DNA of 64,000 nt from Sphingobium sp. (GCA_009360885.1 SPEL01000003.1:62001-126000), one strand, 5' to 3'; positions 33,578 to 43,152 are shown, numbered from the stretch's first letter. The notes: generated from the letters alone by a model not told the origin. Numbers and translations are program-made.

Positions 33578-35014
33578 ATGATGAGCAACCCGCAACCCAC
33601 CAACTATACCCCCGGCCCTTATACTCCCGCAACGGATATAATGACCCTGCCGGATTTGTCCGTGCCAGTAGAAGCCGCCTTGTTTCCGCAGCATATCGTG
33701 CGTTTCCGTAATGACAGGCGCGCCGCCAGCATCGGGCTGGACCATCTCAGCGATGAAATATGGGTAGAGCATTTCGGAAAATTTACATCTCTTGCCGGGT
33801 CGCTGGAACTTCCTCTCGCGCTTAAATATCATGGCCATCAGTTCCGCACCTATAACCCGGACATTGGTGATGGGCGCGGCTTCCTGTTTGCCCAGATGCG
33901 CGATAGCATGGGCCGGTTGATGGACCTTGGCACCAAAGGCTCTGGCCAGACGCCGTATAGCCGCTTTGGCGACGGACGGCTGACACTGAAAGGCGGCGTT
34001 CGGGAAATATTGGCTACCGAAATGCTAGAGGCTTTGGGCGTGCCCACCTCCGGCACATTCTCCCTCATCGAAACCGGTGAAGCGCTGGAACGCGGGGACG
34101 AGCCATCCCCTACCCGTTCCGCCGTCATGGTGCGGCTGTCCCATTCCCATGTCCGCATCGGCAGTTTCCAACGTGCCGCAACTATCGGTGACACAGCATT
34201 GTTAGAAGGGCTTATTTCTTATTCTCTTGAGAAATTATATCAGGTGCAGCCCGGTGACAATCCAGCCGCGCAACTGCTCAATCTAGTGGTCGAACGCACG
34301 GCAGATTTAGCGGCCAGCTATATGGTCGCGGGTTTTGTGCATGGGGTGCTGAACACCGACAATATCAACATAACGGGCGAGAGCTTTGACTATGGGCCGT
34401 GGCGCTTCACACCTTATTGGGATGCACGCTTTACCGCCGCCTATTTCGATCATCAGGGGCTTTATGCCTTTGGGCGGCAGGCAGAGGCAATCCATTGGGA
34501 TGTCGCCCAGCTTGCCATCGCCCTGCGTACAATCAGTGACAGCCCCCCGTTAATAGAGGCGCTGGAGCGTTTCCCTGTTCTCTATGCCGAAGCACTGCGT
34601 CGGCGCTTTTGCTGGCGTCTGGGCGTTGCCACACCAGATACAGAAAGCGCAAAAATGCTGGTGGAGGAAGCCGTTCGGGCAATGATCGCCGACAAAGTGA
34701 TGATTGACCAATTTTTCTTCGACTGGCGCGGCGGTAGCCTGCGTAATGATGACGCACAGGCCCGCTACGAAAGTGAACTATGGCTTCCTTTCAAATCGGT
34801 TATAGCGCAATATTCGCAACCAATGTTAGGAAACACCCCCTATTGGCAAGGTAACGGCCCCTGCTCCACGCACATCGAAGAGGTCGAGCATATCTGGTCC
34901 GCCATAGCGGAACGGGATGACTGGCAGCCCCTCAATGCCAAAGTCGCCAAAATCCGCGAAATGGGCGATGCACATTGGGCAGAAAATATGACTGTTCCGC
35001 TAGACAAAGTTTAA
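33578..35014 (+). CDS. selO: Protein adenylyltransferase SelO (pseudokinase-fold AMPylase)
   Basis: 478 aa from the first ATG of the MMSNPQ start, the same length as E. coli SelO (YdiU). Conserved blocks: LALKYHGHQF, IGDGRGFLFAQMRD, LGTKGSGQTPYSR, DGRLTLKGGVREI, HGVLNTDNINITGESFDYGP (active-site N and D). SelO transfers AMP to proteins under oxidative stress. Some bacterial and eukaryotic SelOs end with Sec or Cys; here the C-terminus is MTVPLDKV without cysteine. The neighbour is cobA on the same strand. Confidence 0.93.
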   Translation: MMSNPQPTNYTPGPYTPATDIMTLPDLSVPVEAALFPQHIVRFRNDRRAASIGLDHLSDEIWVEHFGKFTSLAGSLELPLALKYHGHQFRTYNPDIGDGRGFLFAQMRDSMGRLMDLGTKGSGQTPYSRFGDGRLTLKGGVREILATEMLEALGVPTSGTFSLIETGEALERGDEPSPTRSAVMVRLSHSHVRIGSFQRAATIGDTALLEGLISYSLEKLYQVQPGDNPAAQLLNLVVERTADLAASYMVAGFVHGVLNTDNINITGESFDYGPWRFTPYWDARFTAAYFDHQGLYAFGRQAEAIHWDVAQLAIALRTISDSPPLIEALERFPVLYAEALRRRFCWRLGVATPDTESAKMLVEEAVRAMIADKVMIDQFFFDWRGGSLRNDDAQARYESELWLPFKSVIAQYSQPMLGNTPYWQGNGPCSTHIEEVEHIWSAIAERDDWQPLNAKVAKIREMGDAHWAENMTVPLDKV

Positions 35015-35076
35015 CTTCATCCCCTTCAACAGATACTGCGTTGCGACTTTTCGGCCAAAGAGCGATTGGCCTCAGC

Positions 35077-35901
35077 ATGGCTGGCTCCTTATCCTCTTCG
35101 CAATTGCCTATCGATAGATCGCCCATTGGCACTGTCTATCTGGTTGGCGCAGGTCCGGGCGACCCGGAATTACTGACTTTGCGCGCTGCGCGTCTGTTGA
35201 CGAGCGCAACGCTGGTTGTGCATGATGGACTGGTCGCGCCGGAAATTCTCGATCTGGCCGGGCCGGGCGCAACCCTGATCTCTGTTGCAAAGGCTCGCTC
35301 ACGCCATTCCATGCCGCAAGATGATATTAACGCCCTGCTGGTGCGTGAGGCGCTTGCCGGGCGGGACGTTGTGCGCCTGAAGGGCGGCGATCCCTTTATC
35401 TTCGGGCGCGGCGGCGAAGAAGCCGATGCCTGCCATGCCGCTGGCGTGCCCGTACAGATCGTTCCGGGCATCAGCGCGGCGGTGGGCTGCGCGGCAGAGG
35501 CTGGCCTCCCCCTCACCCATCGCGGGCTATCGAGCGCCGTCACATTCGTCGCAGGACAATGTAAAGGCCTGACGGACCAGAATTGGGCCGGGCTTGCCGG
35601 GCATGACCGCACCCTCGTCATCTATATGGGTGTCGCAACAGCGGCTGACATAGCCGAGAAGCTGATGGCAGACGGCATCACCCCTGCCATGCCGGTCGCG
35701 GTACTGGAAAAGGGCACCCGCTCCGACAGCCGCACCCTCATCAGCAATCTGGCAGATTTGGGCCGGATGGTCGCGGATCAAAAGGTTCAAAGCCCCGCCC
35801 TCATCATAGTGGGCGATGTCGTTAATCAAGTAAAATCAGAAAAGCTGCATGACCTTCATACGGTTTATAAAAATTTCGAAGAACGGGAGATAACAGTTTG
35901 A
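35077..35901 (+). CDS. cobA: Uroporphyrinogen-III C-methyltransferase (SUMT)
   Basis: 274 aa from the ATG at 35077. GTVYLVGAGPGDPELLTLRA, DGLVAPEIL, RLKGGDPFIFGRGGEE, VPGISAAVGCAAEAGLPLTHRG, TLVIYMGV and PVAVLEKGT are all diagnostic. It makes precorrin-2, the precursor of siroheme. Siroheme is the cofactor of the CysI reductase encoded 289 nt downstream, so the cluster supplies its own heme precursor. No CysG fusion: the ferrochelatase/dehydrogenase part must be elsewhere. The stop overlaps the DUF2849 start by 4 nt. Confidence 0.95.
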   Translation: MAGSLSSSQLPIDRSPIGTVYLVGAGPGDPELLTLRAARLLTSATLVVHDGLVAPEILDLAGPGATLISVAKARSRHSMPQDDINALLVREALAGRDVVRLKGGDPFIFGRGGEEADACHAAGVPVQIVPGISAAVGCAAEAGLPLTHRGLSSAVTFVAGQCKGLTDQNWAGLAGHDRTLVIYMGVATAADIAEKLMADGITPAMPVAVLEKGTRSDSRTLISNLADLGRMVADQKVQSPALIIVGDVVNQVKSEKLHDLHTVYKNFEEREITV

Positions 35902-36185
35902 AACTGTTAACAGGTAATGATCTCGCCAGCGGCGATGTCATCTGGTGGACCGGCTCAGCCTGGTCACGCCATGTTGGCGATGCCGTTGATGTGGGCGAAG
36001 AAGGCGCAGCCATATTGGCGCGTGAGGCAGAGGCGCTGCGCGTCAACGTACCTTATATCATCGACGCCAACGAAACAGACAATGGGCCCCTTCCTGCCCA
36101 TATCAAGGAACGCATCCGCGCCAGCGGGCCGACAGTGCGCACAGACCTCGCCATCAACACTGACATCCCGATTGTGAAGGGCTGA
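35898..36185 (+). CDS. DUF2849 family protein
   Basis: 95 aa: MKLLTGNDLASGDVIWWTG, then ILAREAEALRVNVPYIIDA, and a C-terminal IKERIRASGPTVRTDL. This family always sits between cobA and cysI in alphaproteobacterial sulfur clusters. No catalytic residues recognised; role in siroheme or sulfite handling is inferred from context. Overlaps cobA by 4 nt and lies 4 nt from cysI. Confidence 0.9.
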   Translation: MKLLTGNDLASGDVIWWTGSAWSRHVGDAVDVGEEGAAILAREAEALRVNVPYIIDANETDNGPLPAHIKERIRASGPTVRTDLAINTDIPIVKG

Positions 36186-36189
36186 ACCC

Positions 36190-37821
36190 ATGTATCGTTA
36201 TGACCAATATGATCAGGCCATGGTCGATGCCCGCGTCGAGGAATTTCGCGATCAGGCCCGCCGCCGCCTCGCTGGTGAAATGACGGAGGACCAGTTCAAG
36301 CCCCTGCGCCTGATGAACGGCCTCTATCTCCAACTGCACGCCTATATGCTGCGCGTCGCGGTGCCTTATGGTACGCTCTCTGCCCCGCAAATGCGGATGC
36401 TGGGCCATATCGCCCGCAAATATGACAAGGGCTATGGCCATTTCACCACGCGCCAGAACATCCAGTATAACTGGATCAAGCTGGAGGATGCCGCCGATAT
36501 ATTGGCGGATCTCTCGACCGTTGAAATGCACGCTATTCAGACCAGCGGCAACTGCATCCGCAACATCAGCTCTGACCAATATGCCGGTGTCGCCGCCGAT
36601 GAGGTGACGGACCCGCGCCCATGGGCTGAACTGCTGCGCCAATGGTCCAGCTTCCATCCCGAATTCACCTATCTTCCGCGCAAGTTCAAAATTTGCGTGA
36701 TCGCAGCCAAGGAAGACCGCGCCGCCATGCGTCTTCACGACATTGGGCTGGAACTAGTGGAACGCGATGGTGTCATCGGCGCGCGCGTTTACGCCGGTGG
36801 CGGCATGGGCCGCACGCCTATGGTCGGGCCGGAAATTCGTGATTTCGTGACCGAAGACGAAATCATCGCTTATGTCGAGGCCTGCCTGCGTGTCTATAAC
36901 CGCTATGGTCGTCGCGATAACAAATATAAGGCGCGGATCAAAATCCTCGTTCATGAGCTGGGGGTCGATGAATATCGCCGTCAGGTTGAGGAAGAATTCG
37001 CCCATATGAAAACGCTAGGCATCCAGCCGCCCGTGGCAGAGCTGGACCGTATCCGCGCCTTCTTTGCAGACCCGGCCTATGAAACCGGCCTTAGCGAAGA
37101 CATCGACCGCAGCGACCCGGATTTCGCCCTGTGGCTGGACCGTAACGTCGCCGCGCATAAGCAACCGGGCTATGCCATCGCGAACATCAGCCTGAAGCCG
37201 GTTGGCGGCATCCCCGGCGATGCATCCGCCGACCAGATTGAATTAATGGCGGATCTTGCCGATCAATATTCGTTAGGTGAGTTACGCGCCACCCATGCCC
37301 AGAATATCGTGCTGCCTTATGTGAAAAAGGCTGACCTCTACGCCCTATGGCAAAAGCTGGATGCAGCGGGCCTTGCCACGCCAAATCTGGACCATATCAG
37401 CGATATGATCGCTTGCCCCGGCCTTGATTATTGCAGCCTTGCCAATGCGCGTGCCATCCCGGTGGCGCAGAAAATTGCGCATCGCTTTGCTGATACTGGC
37501 AAGGAAGCGAAAATCGGTGAGCTAAAGCTCAAAATCTCTGGTTGCATCAATGCCTGCGGTCATCATCATGCAGGTCATATCGGCATTTTGGGCGTGGACC
37601 GCAAAGGCACCGAGAATTACCAGCTTCTCCTTGGCGGGTCCGGGGCGGAGGATTGCTCGCTCGGCCAGATTACCGGCCCCGGCTTTAACGAGGATGGCGT
37701 GGTAGACGCAATTGAGCGCGTGACAGACCTTTACCTCGACCAGCGTCAGGATGGCGAGCGCTTCCTAGACACCTATCGCCGCCTTGGCATGGCCCCCTTT
37801 AAGGAGGTGATTTATGGCTGA
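36190..37821 (+). CDS. cysI: Sulfite reductase hemoprotein (nitrite/sulfite reductase family)
   Basis: 543 aa. Siroheme/[4Fe-4S] reductase. The cluster ligands are C409-x5-C415 (CPGLDYC) and C452-x3-C456 (CINAC), followed by GHHHAGHIGILG. N-terminal repeats include YKARIKILVHELG and GRTPMVGPEIRDF. It reduces sulfite to sulfide in cysteine synthesis. Electron donor is not CysJ, which is absent; ferredoxin or the DUF934 partner is likely. The genes around it (siroheme synthase, cysH) point to sulfite rather than nitrite. Confidence 0.94.
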   Translation: MYRYDQYDQAMVDARVEEFRDQARRRLAGEMTEDQFKPLRLMNGLYLQLHAYMLRVAVPYGTLSAPQMRMLGHIARKYDKGYGHFTTRQNIQYNWIKLEDAADILADLSTVEMHAIQTSGNCIRNISSDQYAGVAADEVTDPRPWAELLRQWSSFHPEFTYLPRKFKICVIAAKEDRAAMRLHDIGLELVERDGVIGARVYAGGGMGRTPMVGPEIRDFVTEDEIIAYVEACLRVYNRYGRRDNKYKARIKILVHELGVDEYRRQVEEEFAHMKTLGIQPPVAELDRIRAFFADPAYETGLSEDIDRSDPDFALWLDRNVAAHKQPGYAIANISLKPVGGIPGDASADQIELMADLADQYSLGELRATHAQNIVLPYVKKADLYALWQKLDAAGLATPNLDHISDMIACPGLDYCSLANARAIPVAQKIAHRFADTGKEAKIGELKLKISGCINACGHHHAGHIGILGVDRKGTENYQLLLGGSGAEDCSLGQITGPGFNEDGVVDAIERVTDLYLDQRQDGERFLDTYRRLGMAPFKEVIYG

Positions 37822-38245
37822 TATATTGAATTTTCGCGATGATGCCCCAGTCACCGAGCTACCCGTTTCGGTAGAGGAATTTCTCGGAGCATCCAACGCC
37901 ACCGCCGTGCGTATAGAGCCGGGTGAGGATGCCCGCGTCCTCCTCCCATATCTCGACCGCATTGCGCTGGTGGAAGTCACATTCCCTGCTTTTGGCGACG
38001 GGCGCGGATATTCCTCCGCCCAGATATTGCGCGAAGCAGGCTATCAGGGGGAACTGCGCGCCAGCGGCGATGTATTGGTCGATCAGATATTCGCCATGCG
38101 CCGCTGCGGTTTTGACAGCGCCCTTCTCAATGCCCCGCTGGACCCAGCGGTGGTGGAGGCAAGCCTGACCCGTTACGCCGATATATATCAAAAGACCATT
38201 GATGGCCGTCAGCCCATATGGGCCAAACGGCATGAGGTGCAGTAA
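37814..38245 (+). CDS. DUF934 family protein (probable sulfite-reductase partner)
   Basis: 143 aa. MADILNFRDDAPVTELPVSVEEFL, then VEVTFPAFGDGRGYSSAQILREAGYQGELRASGDVL with QIFAMRRCGFDSALL. The family is always encoded next to cysI in bacteria lacking CysJ. The single conserved Cys in RRCGFDS may be functional. Overlaps cysI by 8 nt; 2 nt from cysH. Confidence 0.92.
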   Translation: MADILNFRDDAPVTELPVSVEEFLGASNATAVRIEPGEDARVLLPYLDRIALVEVTFPAFGDGRGYSSAQILREAGYQGELRASGDVLVDQIFAMRRCGFDSALLNAPLDPAVVEASLTRYADIYQKTIDGRQPIWAKRHEVQ

Positions 38246-38247
38246 GA

Positions 38248-39027
38248 ATGACCAGTGTCGCCCGCCAACTGGACGTAATTAATAGCCGCCCATCTTATAC
38301 TCAGGCTGATGCCGATGCCCTCAACCAACGATTTGAGGGTGTAGATACGCAGGAAATGCTTCGCGCCCTTTTCGCCGAAAACGCCTTGGGGGAAATTGCC
38401 GTCGTTTCCTCCTTCGGCACGGAAAGCGCCGTGCTGCTGCATCTTGTCGCGCAGGCAGACCCGAATATTCCGGTCATCTTCGTCGACACCCTCAAAATGT
38501 TTCAGGAAACGCTGGATTATCGGGAAACATTGGTGGCCGCGCTCGGCATTACCGATAGCCGGGTAGTGACACCCAACCCGGATGTGCTGGCAAAGAAAGA
38601 TGAAACAGGCCTGCGCTGGTCTTATGATCCGGATGGTTGCTGTGAAATCCGCAAGGTGGAACCGCTTGCCCGCGCGAAACAGGGGCTAGATGCTTGGATT
38701 TCCGGGCGCAAAGCGTTTCAATCCTCCACGCGCCAAAATCTGCCGCGTTTTCAGGTGGAAGATGGCCGGTTGAAGATCAACCCACTCGGTGACTGGGTGA
38801 AGGCTGAACTGGAAGCCTATTTTGAGGAGCATCAACTTCCCCGTCATCCGCTGGAGGCTCAGGGCTATCTCTCCATTGGCTGCGAACCCTGCACGTCAAA
38901 GGTGCTACCGGGTGAAGACCCGCGCTCTGGCCGGTGGCGCGGATGGGATAAGGTGGAATGTGGTATCCATACGATATCCACTCCGGTTGGCGACCCGGAC
39001 GACCCGGCCAACCAACCCGCCTTCTGA
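38248..39027 (+). CDS. cysH: Assimilatory adenylylsulfate reductase (CysH, iron-sulfur type)
   Basis: 259 aa. Substrate-binding SSFGTESAVLLHL. Four cluster cysteines C131-C132 and C212-x2-C215 mark the [4Fe-4S] type that reduces APS (with PAPS reductases of the E. coli type lacking them). Catalytic Cys238 lies in the C-terminal ECGIH motif. It reduces activated sulfate to sulfite with thioredoxin. Together with cysI it forms the assimilatory pathway; a terminator follows. Confidence 0.94.
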   Translation: MTSVARQLDVINSRPSYTQADADALNQRFEGVDTQEMLRALFAENALGEIAVVSSFGTESAVLLHLVAQADPNIPVIFVDTLKMFQETLDYRETLVAALGITDSRVVTPNPDVLAKKDETGLRWSYDPDGCCEIRKVEPLARAKQGLDAWISGRKAFQSSTRQNLPRFQVEDGRLKINPLGDWVKAELEAYFEEHQLPRHPLEAQGYLSIGCEPCTSKVLPGEDPRSGRWRGWDKVECGIHTISTPVGDPDDPANQPAF

Positions 39028-39052
39028 TTATAACAGATGTTGACCATGATAT

Positions 39053-39084
39053 AAAAAGCCCGGAACATCCGCTCCGGGCTTTTC
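39053..39084. terminator. Bidirectional terminator between cysH and dnaB
   Basis: Perfect 11-bp stem AAAAGCCCGGA / TCCGGGCTTTT with an 8-nt loop in a convergent gap, with A-run on one side and T-run on the other. Confidence 0.9.
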
Positions 39085-39109
39085 TATATTCACTCAGGCG
39101 CGGCCACTC

Positions 39110-40627
39110 TTATTCATAATCATCATCGCCGCCCATATATTCCCCTTCAGCCAGATCGCTAAAGCGAGTGATCTTCGCATCAAATTTCATGCGAACCTTA
39201 CCGGTTGAACCGTGGCGTTGCTTGGCGACGATTAATTCTGCGAGACCGTAAACCCGTTCCATCTCCATCGCCCATTTGGCATGATCTTCATGCAGCTTTG
39301 CGTCATCCCCCTCCATCGGGCGCTTAGGCTCTCGCGATTGAACATAATAATCCTCTCGGAACACGAACCACACCATATCGGCGTCCTGCTCGATAGAGCC
39401 GGATTCACGAAGGTCAGAAAGTTGAGGACGCTTATCTTCGCGTTGCTCCACCGCGCGGCTGAGCTGTGACAGAGCCAGAACCGGAACATTAAGTTCCTTT
39501 GCCAACGTCTTCAAACCACGGGAAATTTCGGAAATTTCATTAACGCGATTATCATTGCCGCGCCCGGACCCCTGCAACAACTGTAAATAGTCAATAACGA
39601 TGAAACCAATATCATGCCGCCGTTTCAATCGGCGCGCACGGGTACGCAGCGCCGCAATAGTAAGGCCCGGCGTATCATCAATATAAAGGGGCAGCTCCTG
39701 CAAATCACGCGCCGCACGGGAGAGATTCTGGAACTCATTCCGGCTGATCTTACCCATACGCAGGGATTCGCCGCTAATGCCCGATTGTTCGGCAAGAATA
39801 CGGGTCGCGAGCTGATCCGCCGACATTTCTAGGCTGAAAAATGCGACTGGCGCGCCCATATTCTTTTCCGGCGCGATGCCGTCGTCATTATCCCGTGTCC
39901 AGCGAGATGCCGCATTATAGGCGATATTGGTCGCGAGCGAGGTCTTACCCATGCCCGGACGCCCGGCGAGGATCATAAGATCGCTGTTATGAAGGCCACC
40001 GATTTTCTCATTCAGGCTAGTGATGCCGGTGGTGATACCAGAGAGATGGCCACCGCTGTTCAGTGCCCTTTCTGCCACCTGCACCGCCATAGTCGATGCC
40101 TGAAGGAAGTTTTTGACTGATCCGGTTTCGCCCTCACCCTCTGAAACCTTATATAGCGCGACTTCGGCGGCCTCTATCTGACCTACGGGGTCCACATCCT
40201 CACTGGTATCCAGCGCATTATCAACCAGTTCCCGGCCAACATTCACAAGCTGTCTTAACAAAGCAAGGTCGTAAATTTGCTTAGCAAAATCGCGCGCGCC
40301 AATTAACGACGCACCGCTGGCCGTCAGTTCGATAAGATAAGCCGCGCCTCCCAGTTCCTTCAGCGCCGGGTCCTTATCCAGCATCGGCCTCAGTGTAACC
40401 GGGCTGGCGACCATATTACGGTCGAGCATTTTCAATATGGCCTCATAAATGCGGCCATGAACAGGTTCGAAAAAATGCTCCGGTTTCAGTTTCATCTGAA
40501 CATCCTCAGCGACTCGGTTGTCGATGAGGAGTGCGCCCAGCAATGCGGCTTCCGCCTCAATATTACGGGGAAGTTCCAGAGCTTTACCTTCGGATTCGTT
40601 CTCTATGATATGTGCTGCTTCTGCCAT
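39110..40627 (-). CDS. dnaB: Replicative DNA helicase DnaB
   Basis: 505 aa. N-terminal NIEAEAALLGALLIDNRVAE. RecA-type core with Walker A LAGRPGMGKTSLATNIAYN, EKNMGAPVAFFSLEMS, IDDTPGLTIAALRTRARRL, VIDYLQLLQGSGRG and LSQLSRAVEQREDKRPQLSDLR, then the C-terminal RHGSTGKVRMKFD. Hexameric helicase of the replication fork. Divergent from the UPF0262 gene (154-nt gap). No intein seen. Confidence 0.97.
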   Translation of the reverse strand: MAEAAHIIENESEGKALELPRNIEAEAALLGALLIDNRVAEDVQMKLKPEHFFEPVHGRIYEAILKMLDRNMVASPVTLRPMLDKDPALKELGGAAYLIELTASGASLIGARDFAKQIYDLALLRQLVNVGRELVDNALDTSEDVDPVGQIEAAEVALYKVSEGEGETGSVKNFLQASTMAVQVAERALNSGGHLSGITTGITSLNEKIGGLHNSDLMILAGRPGMGKTSLATNIAYNAASRWTRDNDDGIAPEKNMGAPVAFFSLEMSADQLATRILAEQSGISGESLRMGKISRNEFQNLSRAARDLQELPLYIDDTPGLTIAALRTRARRLKRRHDIGFIVIDYLQLLQGSGRGNDNRVNEISEISRGLKTLAKELNVPVLALSQLSRAVEQREDKRPQLSDLRESGSIEQDADMVWFVFREDYYVQSREPKRPMEGDDAKLHEDHAKWAMEMERVYGLAELIVAKQRHGSTGKVRMKFDAKITRFSDLAEGEYMGGDDDYE

Positions 40628-40781
40628 GCCGCCCTTGTTGCGTCATCGTTGGCGCTGGCGCAAGCTATCCCCGCCTTAATTCTCCCTGAGCAAGCAGATA
40701 TGCCACAATTACCGCACTGCAACATATCGAGGATATTATACCCTTGATATTTTTGGCTGTCCCGCGCACTGCATAGCAATA

Positions 40782-41264
40782 ATGGCCGATCCTCGCATCA
40801 TAGATATTACACTGGACCAGCAGAGCATCCTCTGGCGCAGCGCCGATGTGGAGCAGGAGCGCCGGATTGCGATATTCGACCTGCTGGAGGAAAATCATTT
40901 CGCTCCTCTACGCAAGCATGAAGATGGCTATGCGGGTCCTTATCGTGTCCATCTGTCAACGCAGGAAGGCCGGCTCGTTATTGAAATCAACCGTGAGGAC
41001 GGCTCTGCCCTGGAGGCCATCATCATGGGGCTGGCCCGCTTTCGTCGCCCGATTCGGGAATATTTCGCTATATGCGACAGCTACTTTCAGGCTATTCGTA
41101 ATGCCTCCCCGCAACAGATTGAAACCATTGATATGGCCCGGCGCGGCATTCATAATGAAGCTGCCGAAATGCTGATGGAGCGGCTCGACGGCAAAATAGA
41201 TTTGGATTTCGACACAGCCCGGCGGCTCTTCACCCTGATATGCGTTCTACACATCAAACAATGA
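40782..41264 (+). CDS. UPF0262 family protein
   Basis: 160 aa: IIDITLDQQSILWRSADVEQ, IAIFDLLEENHFAPL and GLARFRRPIREYFAICDSYF match the alphaproteobacterial UPF0262 family, whose function is unknown. C-terminal RRLFTLICVLHIK is hydrophobic. First gene of a run UPF0262-GH25-like-cdd-dcd on the plus strand. Confidence 0.92.
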   Translation: MADPRIIDITLDQQSILWRSADVEQERRIAIFDLLEENHFAPLRKHEDGYAGPYRVHLSTQEGRLVIEINREDGSALEAIIMGLARFRRPIREYFAICDSYFQAIRNASPQQIETIDMARRGIHNEAAEMLMERLDGKIDLDFDTARRLFTLICVLHIKQ

Positions 41265-41268
41265 GCAT

Positions 41269-41985
41269 ATGATAATGAGTGTAGGGTTCAGGAAAAATTC
41301 CGGCAGAACAGGCCTGTTACTCCGCGTATTAGTTGCGCTGTTGTTCGTGCTGATTATCGGTGCGGCCGTACTGTGGCAGTGGTGGAGCGGGTGGGAACCG
41401 TCGCGGGACGACTATCCGATGCAAGGAATAACCGTGTCAGCGCAGCAGGGCGACATTGCCTGGGGTGCGGTGCGTACTCAAGGCGTTGACTTTGCCTATA
41501 TCCGCGCCACATCCCCTGATGGGAAGCGTGACCCGTCCTTTGCAGATAACTGGAAAGCCGCACAGGAGGCCGGGCTGCGCTATGGCGCTGAGCTGCTTTA
41601 CGACCCATGCAAGCGCGCCGCAGATCAAGCCACATTGTTCATCACCACCGTACCCAGAGATAATGCGGCCCTGCCTCCGGTTGTCAATATAATGGCCGGA
41701 GAACATTGCCCCAATCAACCGGGACGCGATGCGATATTGTCGGAACTGAACACGCTCCTCAACCTCGTCGAAACTCATGGCGGCAAGGCTGCGCTGATCC
41801 GCATATCGCCAGCGGTCGAGACCCGTTATGAGCTTAGCTCTGGTATCAACCGTACCTTATGGTTGGAGCGTAATTATTTCCTGCCCGATTATGCCGCCCA
41901 TCCATGGGTGATGTGGACAGCGTCCGATGCCCGGCGCATTGAAGGCATAGAAGGACCGGTCGAATGGGATGTGGTGGCACCATGA
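41269..41985 (+). CDS. GH25 lysozyme-fold protein with apparently inactive catalytic site
   Basis: 238 aa with one N-terminal membrane anchor (LLRVLVALLFVLIIGAAVLW, residues 18-37). The GH25 fold is read from MQGITVSAQQGDIAWGAVRTQ, DFAYIRAT, DPSFADNWKAAQEAG and the VVN...CP strand. In active GH25 muramidases the first strand reads GIDVS and the fourth carries D-x-E. Here GITVS has Thr55, and the D-x-E site reads Asn140-Ile-Met142. All three acids are missing. It could be a peptidoglycan-binding pseudoenzyme. Start at 41269 or 41275. Confidence 0.8.
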   Translation: MIMSVGFRKNSGRTGLLLRVLVALLFVLIIGAAVLWQWWSGWEPSRDDYPMQGITVSAQQGDIAWGAVRTQGVDFAYIRATSPDGKRDPSFADNWKAAQEAGLRYGAELLYDPCKRAADQATLFITTVPRDNAALPPVVNIMAGEHCPNQPGRDAILSELNTLLNLVETHGGKAALIRISPAVETRYELSSGINRTLWLERNYFLPDYAAHPWVMWTASDARRIEGIEGPVEWDVVAP

Positions 41986-42434
41986 CGGATGAATGTGAAT
42001 GGGATGCGGAATTGGCCGAGGCCGCACGCGGGGCAATGGGCCACGCCTATGCGCCCTATAGCCGTTTCGCTGTTGGCGCAGCAGTCAGGCTGGCAGACGG
42101 GCGCATTATCACCGGCGCGAATTTTGAAAATGCCAGCTACGGCCTTTCCCTTTGCGCTGAAACGGTTGCCATAGCGGCCACCAATGCAGCAGGTGACCTT
42201 AGCAATGTGCGCGCTATTGCGCTGATTGGCGGGCCGATGGAGCCTCCGGCGCAGGAAGACCCTTCCCCCATAACCCCCTGCGGGCGGTGTCGGCAGGTCA
42301 TAGCCGAAGCAGCAATGCTTGCGGGACGTGATATAAAAGTCTATTGCGCGAGCCTTTCCGGCACGCAGCAAGCGGTTTATACCATTTCCGAATTGCTGCC
42401 TCACGCCTTTTCCGCAGCGGATTTTTCCGCCTGA
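41982..42434 (+). CDS. cdd: Cytidine deaminase
   Basis: 150 aa from ATG 41982, which overlaps the GH25-like stop (ATGA). Zinc and catalytic motifs: FENASYGLSLCAETVAIAAT (Cys-Ala-Glu) and TPCGRCRQVIAE (Cys-x2-Cys), plus the substrate-binding PYSRFAVGAAVRLADG. Small homotetrameric CDA. Deaminates cytidine and deoxycytidine; with dcd next door it supplies dUMP for dTMP. Confidence 0.95.
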   Translation: MTDECEWDAELAEAARGAMGHAYAPYSRFAVGAAVRLADGRIITGANFENASYGLSLCAETVAIAATNAAGDLSNVRAIALIGGPMEPPAQEDPSPITPCGRCRQVIAEAAMLAGRDIKVYCASLSGTQQAVYTISELLPHAFSAADFSA

Positions 42435-42455
42435 CCAGACGCAAAGGACCATAAG

Positions 42456-43010
42456 ATGTCTATCCTCTCTGATCGCTGGATACGCCAGCAGGCCGTTGAG
42501 AATGGCATGATAGAACCTTTTGTTGAGGCGCAGAAACGCGATGGCTGCATCAGCTATGGCCTGTCCTCTTATGGATATGATGCCCGCGTTGCCGACGAGT
42601 TCAAGATTTTCACCAATGTTGATAGCGCCGTGGTGGATCCAAAGGATTTTGCATCGAACAGCTTCGTCGATCGCAAAACCGATGTCTGCGTCATCCCGCC
42701 CAACAGTTTTGCACTAGCCCGCACGGTGGAATATTTCCGTGTACCGCGCGATGTGCTGGTGATTTGCCTCGGTAAATCAACCTATGCTCGCTGCGGCATC
42801 ATCGTGAATGTCACCCCGCTGGAACCCGAATGGGAAGGACATGTGACGTTGGAATTTTCCAACACAACCCCCCTCCCCGCAAAAATCTATGCCAATGAAG
42901 GGGCGTGCCAATTCCTGTTCCTCAAGGGGAATGAGCCGTGCGAAACCAGCTACGCTGACCGTGCTGGTAAATATATGGGCCAAAGGGGCGTCACCTTGCC
43001 CAAGCTATAA
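42456..43010 (+). CDS. dcd: dCTP deaminase
   Basis: 184 aa. [40 protein letters not shown], the [17 protein letters not shown] active region and [33 protein letters not shown] with the catalytic Glu. Converts dCTP to dUTP for dTMP synthesis. It follows cdd by 21 nt. Confidence 0.96.
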   Translation: MSILSDRWIRQQAVENGMIEPFVEAQKRDGCISYGLSSYGYDARVADEFKIFTNVDSAVVDPKDFASNSFVDRKTDVCVIPPNSFALARTVEYFRVPRDVLVICLGKSTYARCGIIVNVTPLEPEWEGHVTLEFSNTTPLPAKIYANEGACQFLFLKGNEPCETSYADRAGKYMGQRGVTLPKL

Positions 43011-43152
43011 GGCAGCAAGGATTAGCAAGGAATGTTAGGCTGGGGCAGAGGTTTCTTCCTCGGCTTTTTTGTGCCGCAATGTCTGCCTCATATAATAGCG
43101 CAAGGTGAGACATGAATGCGGAAAGCGTTGGATACTAAGCTATCACTCCACG

